A stretch of 64,000 nucleotides of DNA from UBA6522 sp963664945 (GTDB lineage: Bacteria; Pseudomonadota; Gammaproteobacteria; Steroidobacterales; Rariloculaceae): positions 124,001-188,000 of the forward strand of contig OY761822.1 in the NCBI GenBank assembly GCA_963664945.1, in the 5' to 3' direction. Shown here piece by piece: positions 17,227 to 25,183 of this stretch. Position 1 is the first letter of the stretch. Every line of letters begins with the position of its first letter. Both the position numbers and the translations under genes were made by a program. The notes below the pieces were generated by a model. It saw only the letters and a program-made list of their open reading frames with translations, was not told the DNA's origin and ran no database searches.

Positions 17227-18063
17227 CTACATGCTTTCATATGCAGGGGATGAACTGCTAACCCGCCCGATTGGTAACACATAATCGTAAGCCTGTGACC
17301 CCAGGACACTCTTTTCGTAGTCAGCAACGTTTGTCACTTCAGGCACTGGCCAAGGCTGACAATAGATCTGGCAATTCCAGCTTTCTCCGGACTGCGGAAG
17401 CAATAGCACGGAAACAAACTCCTCTTCCAAAAGAGAAGCAACCGTATTAACATAACTAATATTTTCTGGCGGCCTTCGCCTAGCGTGAAAATTTCCCATC
17501 AATACAAAAACCACATCACTTGTTGACTCTCTTGAGAGATAATCGATATTGGCAGCCATGATAAACGCCGAATCGATTGCGCCATAAGAAACTCGTGTAT
17601 CGTCCCATCTACCATTGATAGCCGTCACCGAAATTAGCCTTTCGGTCAAATTGCCCAAGTTTCGAAGCGACTCCACCAAATTCAACATTGCAGTGCTGGA
17701 TCGCCCATCTTGACTAAATCTTTCCCTTCTCCAAAATTCATGACTCAAGAACTGCTGAACAGCATCAGCATTTCCACTAGACTCCATATATCCATTGAGG
17801 CTCGTTTGCATCTCCGTGGGCAACTCCAGTGCTATGCGAACGTCTCCACTGACGGTTTCTATGTATTGGCAAATTGCCGCCAAAAACACTTCCGGTGATT
17901 CATTGTTTCCATGTAGCTCACCATATATCACAATATCAGCTGTAAGGCTGGGAAAATCAAGGGAGTCCACCGTGTCTTTACAACTCTTTTCTCCAACAGA
18001 CTGTGCGCCCGAGCTCGAAGTTAGGCCGAGAACTATACTTGCCAACCAAATTCCAATTCTCAC
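17227..18063 (-). CDS. Secreted Tiki/ChaN-superfamily protein in the RiPP operon
   Basis: 278 aa from a GTG that overlaps the ATP-grasp stop (GTGA). An N-terminal signal peptide is evident (IGIWLASIVLGLTSSSGAQS). The core motifs are DIVIYGELHGNNESPEVF, RIALELPTEM and VVFVLMGNFHARRRP, the G-E-x-H-G, A-L-E-x-P and GNxHA pattern of the Tiki/TraB/ChaN/EreA superfamily. Members are metal-dependent peptidases, esterases or haem-binding proteins. A cysteine pair (WNCQIYCQPW) is near the C-terminus. Its periplasmic location and place between the ligase and the exporter suggest trimming, immunity or quality control of the peptide. This is inference; I know of no established role for this fold in RiPP operons. 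Confidence 0.75.
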   Translation of the reverse strand: MRIGIWLASIVLGLTSSSGAQSVGEKSCKDTVDSLDFPSLTADIVIYGELHGNNESPEVFLAAICQYIETVSGDVRIALELPTEMQTSLNGYMESSGNADAVQQFLSHEFWRRERFSQDGRSSTAMLNLVESLRNLGNLTERLISVTAINGRWDDTRVSYGAIDSAFIMAANIDYLSRESTSDVVFVLMGNFHARRRPPENISYVNTVASLLEEEFVSVLLLPQSGESWNCQIYCQPWPVPEVTNVADYEKSVLGSQAYDYVLPIGRVSSSSPAYESM

Positions 18064-19187
18064 TTCTCTGCCTCTACGTGTACAAGTGACAACTGTCTAT
18101 AGGATTGCAGAGTCGTATCTCGTTGTAGTCTATCGTAATCCCTTGAACAAACGTAATCGGAAAGCGTTGGGTAGTGTACATCATCTGCGTTAAGACCCGT
18201 CAAAAATTCGCTAAATGCCGCCAACAGGCGAATGTCAGGCACCTTCTCTTCCATCCACAAGAATTGGCCTTGCTCATTGACTTCCAGAAACACATATTCT
18301 CCATCTGGAGTAACGATCAGGTCAACACAACCAAATTCAATTTTCAGGCTGTCAAACGTATCTCGCAAAGCTCTCCAAACGCGCGTCGGAAGTGAGCATT
18401 CCTCTACTGTAATATTTCCAAATCTATCTCCACGCCAATCGAGCATAGCATTTTCGTTTTCTTGTGAGTTAAGGCGAAGTGCCTTATACGAGTCACCCAA
18501 AACAACCACTCGGACTTCAAATTGTTTTTCAATGTACGACTGAAAAATTGATGGACTGTTTTGTATTGAAAGGTCGGACGCCAAATCAGAATCTGTGACA
18601 ATACTGGCAAGTTGAAGATAGGTCTTGGATGCCTTTTTCCAACTTTTTTGAACAAATGGCTTACACAGAGCTTTGCCCCCTTGGTCTGATACAAAACTGC
18701 GTACTTCATCCGGATCATTGGACATGCAAGTTTCAGGTACTCTTAACCCGGCCTGCGCAGCGGCAATAAGTTGGTTAATTTTAACCGAACCAACCAATTG
18801 ACCTTCCAAGGAATTAACCCATCTCGATCCAGCAGAGAAAACGCAATGCATTGACCTAACAAACGCTGATGATTCGCGCAAACATGCGCCCACGTCATGT
18901 GCATTTACAGTTGAAACATCAAAGCGATACCAATCAGGTCTTCGATTCCATACCGCTCTAACAGTTGATGCCGTTAGCTGACAATCATCACCATCTACGT
19001 AACCGACGGGCCTTAGATGTACTGAACAATCTCCGGTATCAGACATGTAAACAGAAGCCGATTGTTTTGAAGGGTAACTTACAGTCTCAGCAATGCTACA
19101 ACTAAACCCTTGTTTGCGTAATGCCCATCTAACTGCGCGGGCGTGAGTGTCGATTAGATAACTGAATATAAGTATATGGGTTTTCAT
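18060..19187 (-). CDS. ATP-grasp peptide ligase, MvdC/MvdD-like (graspetide type)
   Basis: 375 aa from the ATG at 19187 (a TTG three codons up is less likely). Features match microviridin-type ligases: an N-terminal Rossmann-like segment (HILIFSYLIDTHARAVRWALRKQG), the family AVWNRRPDWYRF (about residues 78-89), GKALCKPFVQKS as the ATP-binding lysine region, IFQSYIEKQFEVRVVVLG, and the acidic Mg/ATP motif VFLEVNEQGQFLWMEEK (about 299-315). These enzymes join Asp/Glu side chains of a precursor core to Thr/Ser (esters) or Lys (amides). It is the first gene of the export operon, and codons are AT-rich. Alternatives within RimK-like ligases cannot be excluded, but the WxRR and LEVNxxGQxLWxE pair argues for graspetide chemistry. 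Confidence 0.82.
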   Translation of the reverse strand: MKTHILIFSYLIDTHARAVRWALRKQGFSCSIAETVSYPSKQSASVYMSDTGDCSVHLRPVGYVDGDDCQLTASTVRAVWNRRPDWYRFDVSTVNAHDVGACLRESSAFVRSMHCVFSAGSRWVNSLEGQLVGSVKINQLIAAAQAGLRVPETCMSNDPDEVRSFVSDQGGKALCKPFVQKSWKKASKTYLQLASIVTDSDLASDLSIQNSPSIFQSYIEKQFEVRVVVLGDSYKALRLNSQENENAMLDWRGDRFGNITVEECSLPTRVWRALRDTFDSLKIEFGCVDLIVTPDGEYVFLEVNEQGQFLWMEEKVPDIRLLAAFSEFLTGLNADDVHYPTLSDYVCSRDYDRLQRDTTLQSYRQLSLVHVEAEK

Positions 19188-20132
19188 TTTAGCCAATAGA
19201 TTACAATCATACTACCATTGCTAGATATCTTTGTCTTACACAATAAAGTTTCCACGAAATAATTCAATACCAAGTATCCTTGTTCTTTTTTTGATCCTCT
19301 TCCTTTCAAGAGTTATTCCTCAGCGCAATTCTTTAGCTGCTTTGTACTTCGAGACTTACCATTTCGTACTGCTGAATCATGGCAGATGTCGCCAAATTCA
19401 CCCCTGCATTCCTCAGCGAGAAAGATTTCAACTTCTCACCCTGCTATCTTACCGAATGAGCACAGTGTAACATCAAGGGGCGCATCTGTTTTAAGAGGCG
19501 CCCGGACTTTTCTTGTGAGTCCAAATGTGAGTACGGACGATCCGTGTGTCACGCTGTCGCGACCGGAACAATCCATGGATATCACGAAGAGAAAAAAGGG
19601 GTGGATGTCGGCAACGCGAGCACTATGTCGCGGTAGTTCCCGCGAGGACGGAGCAGTCGGTACGTAAGGTCGGTCCATTCGCTCCCGACCTTTTGACGTT
19701 GACGGATTGGCACGACCTATGCAGGGTGAAGATCGCGACGACGGAATCGACGGCCGTGCGCTGGATTCCCTCTTTACGAGATTCTGGATCGACAGGGATT
19801 TTGGGACGCATGTCGTATACCGTTGTGGAACGAAGCATGTGAGTGGGCAAAAAGCATTTTTCTCGATTATGAGTGGATTTGGCAGCTAATGAGCTATGGC
19901 TTGCTTCGAGGCGCATTTCGACTGGCCGACGCCAATTGGGAATTGCGCTCCTACGTACCCCCACGCTCGGAGACTAGAACGATCCCCCATATAGGGTGGT
20001 GGACATGTCCGTCCCCAGCGACGAGTAGCACAGCCTAAGCTCTGCCTGCGGCAACGGGGACCGCTTCCGCGCACATCGGAACGGGCGGTTCTTTGTAGCA
20101 AGTATTGCCCGGACGGGTCCAACTAGCAGGCG
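19188..20132. other. Long region with no recognisable gene
   Basis: 945 nt upstream of the ATP-grasp gene. The first 250 nt are very AT-rich and presumably hold its promoter; I could not fix a convincing -35/-10. From about 19500 the composition rises to chromosome-like GC, and the short frames there overlap on both strands without motifs. Probably decayed DNA. Confidence 0.45.
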
Positions 20133-20603
20133 ATGCGCGAAACGTCCAATCGCGCCGAAAGTGTTCGTGAGGCACCTACTGGATCGGGTCGTAGCGTACC
20201 GAATCCAATTAAACCCATCGGCGTCGTGCTTGCGTGCGCCCACGACGAAAGACCTGTCGCTGGCATGCCCGCCGAAACGTACCTGCGAAATCGCCGCGCT
20301 TGGACCGACGATGAATTGCCGCCTGAAGTCCGGTCGTTGTCTCGTGCCGACGCTGAGCAGTGCAAGCTAAAGCTCAAGGATCTGCCGGCGACGACTGTCG
20401 CGTATATGCTGATCCGGTTTGCTCGTCGACCCGCGGGATATCTCACCGGGGTCTCCATTACGGAGTTGATCAAAGACCACCACTGTGCAGAGCGGTGCTG
20501 CAGCCTGGACTTACCGCGGAATCCCCTTCGGCGAAACCCCGGCGGTCGTTGCCAAGCGCGGAGTGAGCGCGGTCGCCGCGCTACGTCGACACGAGGAAAT
20601 TGA
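20133..20603 (+). CDS. Unrecognised ORF, possibly decayed
   Basis: 156 aa on paper. The middle reads like protein (PIKPIGVVLACAHDERPVAGMPAETYL, then DELPPEVRSLSRADAEQCKLKLKDLPATTVAYMLIRF), but the last third becomes Arg-rich and a neighbouring + frame (20485-20784, AAAWTYRGIPFGETPAVVAKRG) reads better. That suggests one gene with a frameshift near 20490. No family recognised. The right side is cut by the IS5 insertion at 20774. Low confidence that it is expressed. Confidence 0.25.
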   Translation: MRETSNRAESVREAPTGSGRSVPNPIKPIGVVLACAHDERPVAGMPAETYLRNRRAWTDDELPPEVRSLSRADAEQCKLKLKDLPATTVAYMLIRFARRPAGYLTGVSITELIKDHHCAERCCSLDLPRNPLRRNPGGRCQARSERGRRATSTRGN

Positions 20604-20773
20604 CCTTGCCGTTTGCTCCGGAGGCACTTCGGAGCCAAAGACACCCGCTCCTGTTCGCACGACCGCCAAGCCCGACCCCGTGCTGGTTGAGTGCGACGGA
20701 GCTGGTCCTGGGCACGAAACGGCTAAAATGTTCCTCGACTGTTGTACCACGTACGCTATCGTCAGCACTCTAG

Positions 20774-21941
20774 GGAAACTCTGATTAAGTCCCTATTCCT
20801 GCGACAATACGGTTGAGGGATGTTAGGTTCCGGAGGGGTCATGGATCAAGCGACATTTGCGGAGTTGGAACACGACGGGAAGAAGCGCACGACTCGTCGG
20901 GAGAAGTTTCTCGCGAAGATGGACGGTTTGATTCCTTGGGCGCGTCTTGAGCGGCGCATCGAGCCGCACTACCCGAAGCCGGGCGGTGGGCGGCGGCCGT
21001 ATCCGCTGGGCACGATGCTGCGGGTGCATTGCGTGCAGTTGTTCTACAACCTGAGCGATCCGGGGATGGAGGATTTGCTGTACGAGGTGGAGTCGGTTCG
21101 GCGTTTCGCGGGTTTGCGTTTGACGGGTCCGCTGCCAGACGAGACGACGATATTGAAGTTTCGTCATTTGCTGGAGAAGCACGATCTGGGCGGGGTGTTG
21201 TTCGCGGAAATCAACGGGCACCTGGAGTCGCGGGGCCATCGGCTGAAGCGGGGCACGATCGTGGACGCGAGCCTCATCGACGCGCCGAGTTCGACGAAGA
21301 ACAAGGCGGGCGAGCGGGACCCGGAGATGCACCAGGTGAAGAAGGGCAACCAGTGGTATTTCGGGATGAAGGCGCACGTCGGGGTGGATTCGGAATCGGG
21401 TCTGACGCATACGCTGGCGACCACGCCGGCGAACGGTTCGGACGTGGCGCACACCTGTCTGGTGCTGCACGGCGAGGAGTCGGAGGTGTGGGGCGACGCC
21501 GGTTACCAGGGTGTGGGCAAGCGCCCGGAGCACCGGGACACGGAGGTGGACTGGCACGTGGCTATGAAGCCGGGTCGGCGGCGCAAGCTCGACAAAGACG
21601 GGGCCGAGGAGGCGGCGGAGAAGCGCAAGGCGTCGGTGCGGGCGAAGGTGGAGCATCCGTTCCTGTACGGGAAGCGCCACTTCGGCTACGGCAAGGTGAG
21701 GTACCGGGGTCTGGCGAAGAACACGCAGCGCATCGCGATGCTGCTGGGTTTCGCGAATCTGTTGATCGCTGGCCGCTATGCGGCCGCCTGACGAGGTGCC
21801 CGTGCGCCCGGTTGCCGCGAAAAGCGGCAAAAACCGGCGCGACGGCATGCCGCAAACGCCCTTCTGGCACCTGCTGCCGGACGCGAAAACGGCGGTCGCT
21901 GGCCTCCACACGGCCAATTTAGGCACTAAATCAGACCTTCC
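20774..21941 (+). mobile_element. IS5-family insertion sequence with CTAG target duplication
   Basis: The ends match as inverted repeats: GGAAACTCTGATTAAGT at the left and, read inverted, GGAAGGTCTGATTTAGT at the right. CTAG flanks both sides (20770-20773 and 21942-21945), fitting the 4-bp YTAR duplication known for the IS5 subgroup. Length is 1168 bp with one transposase gene. It is GC-rich, unlike the surrounding RiPP genes, so it arrived separately. It lies between the precursor gene and the ATP-grasp operon. Confidence 0.88.
20841..21791 (+). CDS. IS5-family transposase
   Basis: 316 aa from the ATG at 20841, which has a GGAGG just upstream (the frame is open 7 codons further). The N-terminal DUF772-like region is RIEPHYPKPGGGRRPYPLGTMLRVHCVQLFYNLSDPGMEDLLYE. 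The DDE residues lie in GTIVDASLIDAP, EVWGDAGYQG and KASVRAKVEHPFLYGKRHFGY. The frame is complete and no inactivating change is seen, so the element may be active. Confidence 0.93.
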   Translation: MDQATFAELEHDGKKRTTRREKFLAKMDGLIPWARLERRIEPHYPKPGGGRRPYPLGTMLRVHCVQLFYNLSDPGMEDLLYEVESVRRFAGLRLTGPLPDETTILKFRHLLEKHDLGGVLFAEINGHLESRGHRLKRGTIVDASLIDAPSSTKNKAGERDPEMHQVKKGNQWYFGMKAHVGVDSESGLTHTLATTPANGSDVAHTCLVLHGEESEVWGDAGYQGVGKRPEHRDTEVDWHVAMKPGRRRKLDKDGAEEAAEKRKASVRAKVEHPFLYGKRHFGYGKVRYRGLAKNTQRIAMLLGFANLLIAGRYAAA

Positions 21942-21945
21942 CTAG

Positions 21946-22620
21946 TTTGATTCGACGGGCCTGATGACACCGACATCACCGACGAAGCCTTAGTGGACTT
22001 CGCCAAGTTGCCGTCGGTTCCCACCATCAAATCCATCGGCATGCTGATCACTCATTGGCCCGGTCACCTGGGGCATCAGCCGGTTCTGTGGCGAGACAAG
22101 GACCAAAAATTCGCTTTGCCAGTGGTGTCGGAGGGCGAGGTCGCGATACTGGCATGCTCGGATAATTTGCGCAAATCTTTCATCTGCGAGACGATTGCTA
22201 CTGTTGCGGTCGAGGTGTCCCTTCAAAAACACGGACTACGGCGCCATCTATGGTTTGCGCGCGTAGCTAGGGCTGCATGCAATGCTCTCCTACGAGGACA
22301 AGCCCATACCCACATCTGTTCGATAAGCGCGGATGAACGCGAATTGGTCGGCGCTCAATCACCTGCACATCTTTCCGAGCCCCACGCCACCGATTGAAGC
22401 GAACCCGGAAAACCGTAATCACGTGATCCAGCGTGGTATGAGTTAAACAGGAGAGTCTCTTTCACTACCGGGGCGGTTCAAGCCTACAACACCGCGACAG
22501 TTTCGATCCTGCACCGGCACCCGAAGCGCCCCCTAGCAAACCCCTTTCAAGAAGTTACGCTATCGCGATTTTCTGTCAGTATGGGTCCGCAACAGCGGAT
22601 TGTTCTGCGAACGCGTCTTC
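21946..22620. other. Region without a supported gene; possible leucine-rich-repeat remnant
   Basis: Immediately right of the IS5 copy the + strand reads DTDITDEALVDFAKLPSVPTIKSIGML, which has the spacing of a leucine-rich repeat, and then continues as an unrecognised 134-codon frame (21993-22397) with no motif. It may be the tail of a gene broken before or by the insertion. From about 22400 to 22620 nothing is seen. Confidence 0.3.
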
Positions 22621-22824
22621 TCAATTCCCAGAGTTGCTCGTCAGCTGTGATCCGACCGATTGAAATGCAGAGCTAGGATCGCACGTATTGTCGTCTATTT
22701 TACAAACCGTGCCGTCATCGCAAGTCGTAGCGTGACAGCCTCCACTCCCGCCTGACACCGCTAGAATTTCTTCTTCGCTAAGTTCTCTAGCAAGCTGGCG
22801 ACCTAAAATCCTTGTCTCATTCAT
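22621..22824 (-). CDS. Double-glycine-leader RiPP precursor peptide (candidate graspetide)
   Basis: 67 aa. The leader MNETRILGRQLARELSEEEI ends LAVSGG at residue 26, the classic ELSxEExxxVSGG form cut by C39 peptidases; a second GG is at 28-29. The core (residues 27-67) holds four cysteines (C30, C35, C41, C48) and a dense set of possible ligase partners: T33, T34, D36, D37, T39, K42, D44, D45, T47, D49. The tail is Ser/Gln/Asn-rich. AAGGG lies about 13 nt before the ATG. It shares strand and AT-rich composition with the ATP-grasp operon 3.4 kb downstream, which also codes a C39 exporter. Cys pairing and Asp-Thr/Lys crosslinks are predicted, not shown. Confidence 0.8.
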   Translation of the reverse strand: MNETRILGRQLARELSEEEILAVSGGSGGCHATTCDDGTVCKIDDNTCDPSSAFQSVGSQLTSNSGN

Positions 22825-22970
22825 TAGAACTACTACCCTTTACACAAAACACTAAAAAACAATGCAAAAAATTACAACACACGCAGCCAATAAACCCCAG
22901 AATTTTTGTGGTCCATCAACACTGTTGTTGAGCGTTTCAAAAATACCATTTGTTTTAGTCTACGACAATT

Positions 22971-23079
22971 AACCCGCATGCCTATCTGAAGGCGACGCTC
23001 GAAGCCATCGCCGGCGTCCATCCGGCCTCCGATATCGAACAACTACTGACTTGGGCCTTTACGCTAAATTCAAGCTGAC
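22971..23079 (+). pseudogene. IS66 tnpC 3' remnant
   Basis: Reads AYLKATLEAIAGVHPASDIEQLLTWAF followed by a stop, the terminal segment of IS66 TnpC (usually YLxxVLExIxxHPxxxIxELLPW). Only about 35 codons survive. It starts just upstream of the precursor gene's leader region, so this element's loss or insertion sets the right edge of the RiPP island. Confidence 0.75.
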
Positions 23080-23080
23080 A

Positions 23081-23440
23081 TCCAATTGGCGTATTCACAT
23101 TGCTTAGTCAGCCGTGGAAAGGCGTCATTCCCTAGCGGGTGCGAATCCCGCCTGGCAACTGTCGTTCCAGCCGGTAGCAATCGCAGCCGATGATGGTGGA
23201 AACGACATCGTTTGAAGCACTTCGACGAAAAGGGCCACCTAGAATGGCTTAGCGACCATGCGGGCCGCAACGCGAGTTAACGCCCAGCAGGGAAAAAAAC
23301 AGAATATGTGGAGGCCGACCCGCCTAAGCTACGGGAAAGGCTGCCACCGACTGCGAGTAAGCGGGCAATTTGAGCCGTTATTGTCGCGGGTCTGATTTTG
23401 TCGTTTCCTTTGTCGTTTCATGACGAAGGAGGAAGGCTCT
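23081..23440. other. Non-coding mobile-element debris
   Basis: 360 nt between two IS66 remnants. A small hairpin GCGGGTGCGAATCCCGC at 23129-23145 looks like a tRNA T-arm, but no cloverleaf can be built around it. No gene seen. Confidence 0.4.
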
Positions 23441-23740
23441 ATGAACGGCGTCAAGCGGGTAACGGTTCGCCGTTCGGCGAAGGAATGGCGTGCGATCGAG
23501 TCGCGGTTCGAGCGTAACGGTCTGGCGACCGGGGCGTTTTGCGCGTCGGAGTCGCTGGCGCCGAGCACATTTTCGTTGTGGCGGCGCAAGCTTCGGCGCT
23601 CGGCGGAGGGGAGCGGGGTGAACGGCGCAGCGCGGTTCGTGGAGTTGGCGGATTCGCCGATATCGTCGCCGGTGTGGGAGGCGGAGCTGGACCTGAGCGA
23701 GGGGATGGTTCTGCGTTTGCGGCGCCCGTCGCGGTGCTGA
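23441..23740 (+). CDS. tnpA: IS66-family accessory protein TnpA (orphan)
   Basis: 99 aa from the ATG at 23441, preceded by AAGGAGGAAGG. VRRSAKEWRAIESRFERNGLATGAFCASESLAPSTFSLWRRKLRR is the helix-turn-helix of IS66 OrfA/TnpA. The usual partners tnpB and tnpC are absent: host-like sequence resumes directly after the stop. Its insertion removed the 3' part of the minus-strand gene at 23741-23978. Confidence 0.8.
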   Translation: MNGVKRVTVRRSAKEWRAIESRFERNGLATGAFCASESLAPSTFSLWRRKLRRSAEGSGVNGAARFVELADSPISSPVWEAELDLSEGMVLRLRRPSRC

Positions 23741-23978
23741 CCCTTCGCACGGTATAGCCGTAACTACCAAGCCTGAAGGTGCGATCATCTACGAAGTCCG
23801 CCAGCGCCGCCTGAATCTCCTCCGCCACCGGGTCGGCCCTGGGGGCGGCTGACTTATTGTCCTGGAGCGCCTTCCACTTCGAGAACACCTCCTCGCCCAG
23901 TTTGTCGCCGACCGATTTTCTCAGCGCGTTGAGCTTGCGCCGATGCCCCTTGGTCAGTTTCGTCTCGTTGATCGCCAC
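23741..23978 (-). pseudogene. Unrecognised gene truncated by IS66
   Basis: A GTG at 23978 has a strong AGGAGG 6 nt upstream. It opens MAINETKLTKGHRRKLNALRKSVGDKLGEEVFSKWKALQDNK and continues to FVDDRTFRLGSYGYTVRR. Past about 23745 the frame is only the antisense of the IS66 tnpA gene, so the true C-terminus is lost. The preserved part is a basic helical N-terminus plus a short beta-rich end. No family recognised. Confidence 0.5.
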
Positions 23979-24204
23979 GGTTTCCTCCTCGTATCGCCCA
24001 TGGGCTGAAATGCCTCGCGTAGCATACCGCCGCATCCCCGCCGGCTGAAATCCGTCCCCGGCGCGTCGGCCTCTTGCCGTCTCACCCCATGCCCGCGAAC
24101 ACACCGCCGAAAGGCCGGGGTGCGTAGCGCCCGGGACGGCGGGCCGGGGGGCAGGGAGGGTGTCGGCTGCCATACCGATCACCGGCACGAAGGAGGGCCT
24201 ATCG

Positions 24205-24527
24205 ATGACATCCACCGCGACCAGATCCGCGCCCGCGGCCACGTACATGGTGCATTTGTTCGGCCGCGGCCTAGTGGACGAGGGCCGGTGCTACGCGGTC
24301 GAGCGGTACAAGTGCATGACCAACGGAGAGGTTCGCCGCTGGCGCGGGGAGCCGGGAAATGTCGGCCCCGGCCGAAGCCAGAGGTCGCCTCGTACGAGGC
24401 GGTGCGGGAGATGCGTCCCGCCTACAACGAGATCATCGTCTGTACCGCGCTCGGATGCCGCTCCGGGGTGCAGCTGTTCGGTTGGGCGGCGACGGGCATG
24501 TTCGGCGACCGCATGAAAAGGCGCTGA
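24205..24527 (+). pseudogene. Small hypothetical gene with apparent frameshift
   Basis: Starts at an ATG with GGAGG upstream. The first frame gives MTSTATRSAPAATYMVHLFG, GRCYAVERYKCMTNGEVRRWRGEPGN and then turns Arg/Ser-rich. The +1 frame continues sensibly with PEVASYEAVREMRPAYNEIIVCTALGCRSGVQLFGWAATGMFGDRMKRR to 24527. One frameshift near 24360-24390 would join them into a roughly 107-aa protein. Function unknown; a sequencing error is equally possible. Confidence 0.45.
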
Positions 24528-24602
24528 CGCGCCGGCCCTTCCGCCGACGCCGGCCGGGCGCTTTCCGTCCTGATTTACACCGCCACCGACGGGGGATTCG
24601 AC

Positions 24603-25007
24603 ATGCCCGGGAGCGATTCGGACAAACGCCGGCGCGATCGCGAGCGCCGCCTGCGCCGCGTTGAAGATCGAATCGCCCGTGGCGTTTGCACACGATGCGC
24701 AGCCCGCCGTCCCGTCGACGGGGGCCGAACGTGCGAGGGTTGCCGGCGCAAGCGTCGCAAGGCCGATCGCGCGCGTGCCGAAAGACGTCGAGCGGCCGGC
24801 ATCCGGCGCGTGCGGGACCCGGACGCCCGGCGAGCCGAGTATGTCCGTGCCCGGCAACGCGCCGCCGTCCGGGTGGCCGCCGGCATGTGTACGAAATGCG
24901 GCAGCGCCAAACTCGAGCCGGGCCGCCGGCTCTGCGCCCGTTGCGGGGAAAAGCGGCGCCGGAGGGAGAGGGCCCGGTACGCGGCGGCCAAGGCCGCCGG
25001 GGCTGCC
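24603..25007 (+). pseudogene. Arg-rich zinc-ribbon-like protein, interrupted at its 3' end
   Basis: MPGSDSDKRRRDRERRLRRV is followed by two CxxC...CxxC units: CTRCAARRPVDGGRTCEGC and CTKCGSAKLEPGRRLCARCG, each trailed by a basic RRRxRARY-type helix. These look like two small zinc ribbons with nucleic-acid-binding tails. The coherent protein stops at AAKAAGAAYG, where a 32-bp palindrome (25008-25039) and the RIT-type DNA begin; the frame runs on to 25337 through that foreign DNA. No function is known to me. Confidence 0.5.
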
Positions 25008-25039
25008 TATGGCTTATCTGGAGCTCCAGATAATCCGTA
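25008..25039. repeat. 32-bp palindrome A (RIT-type junction)
   Basis: Left half TATGGCTTATCTGGAG and right half CTCCAGATAATCCGTA are inverted copies at 14 of 16 positions; the central 20 bp (25014-25033) are perfect. It lies exactly where the zinc-ribbon gene breaks off and 145 bp before a RIT-type recombinase gene. It shares the TAT-S-G-Y-TTAT core with palindromes at 28012 and 32159. Confidence 0.85.
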
Positions 25040-25183
25040 TTATCCAGAGCGGGGTTTTATCCCGAGTGACATGCCAGAAACGGCTTTGCCATGCGGTTTT
25101 CGGGCACATCGACTCGGGATTTGTCTGGATCGTTTTTGCCGGGTTAGCGTCGTTCTCCATTTGAACCACATGGAGGACGACAA

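Noticed and set aside
19436..19678. Extra RiPP precursor or small genes between 19.2 and 20.1 kb
   Set aside because: No GG-leader, no ribosome site, and frames on both strands look equally random.
20770..21945. IS5 interrupting a long plus-strand gene
   Set aside because: Restoring the empty site puts a stop (CTA GTT TGA) two codons past the junction in the only plausible upstream frame, so no intact gene is recovered.
23120..23160. tRNA-like T-arm (GCGGGTGCGAATCCCGC)
   Set aside because: Loop is TGCGAAT rather than TTCGAAT and no acceptor, D or anticodon stems can be built in the flanks.
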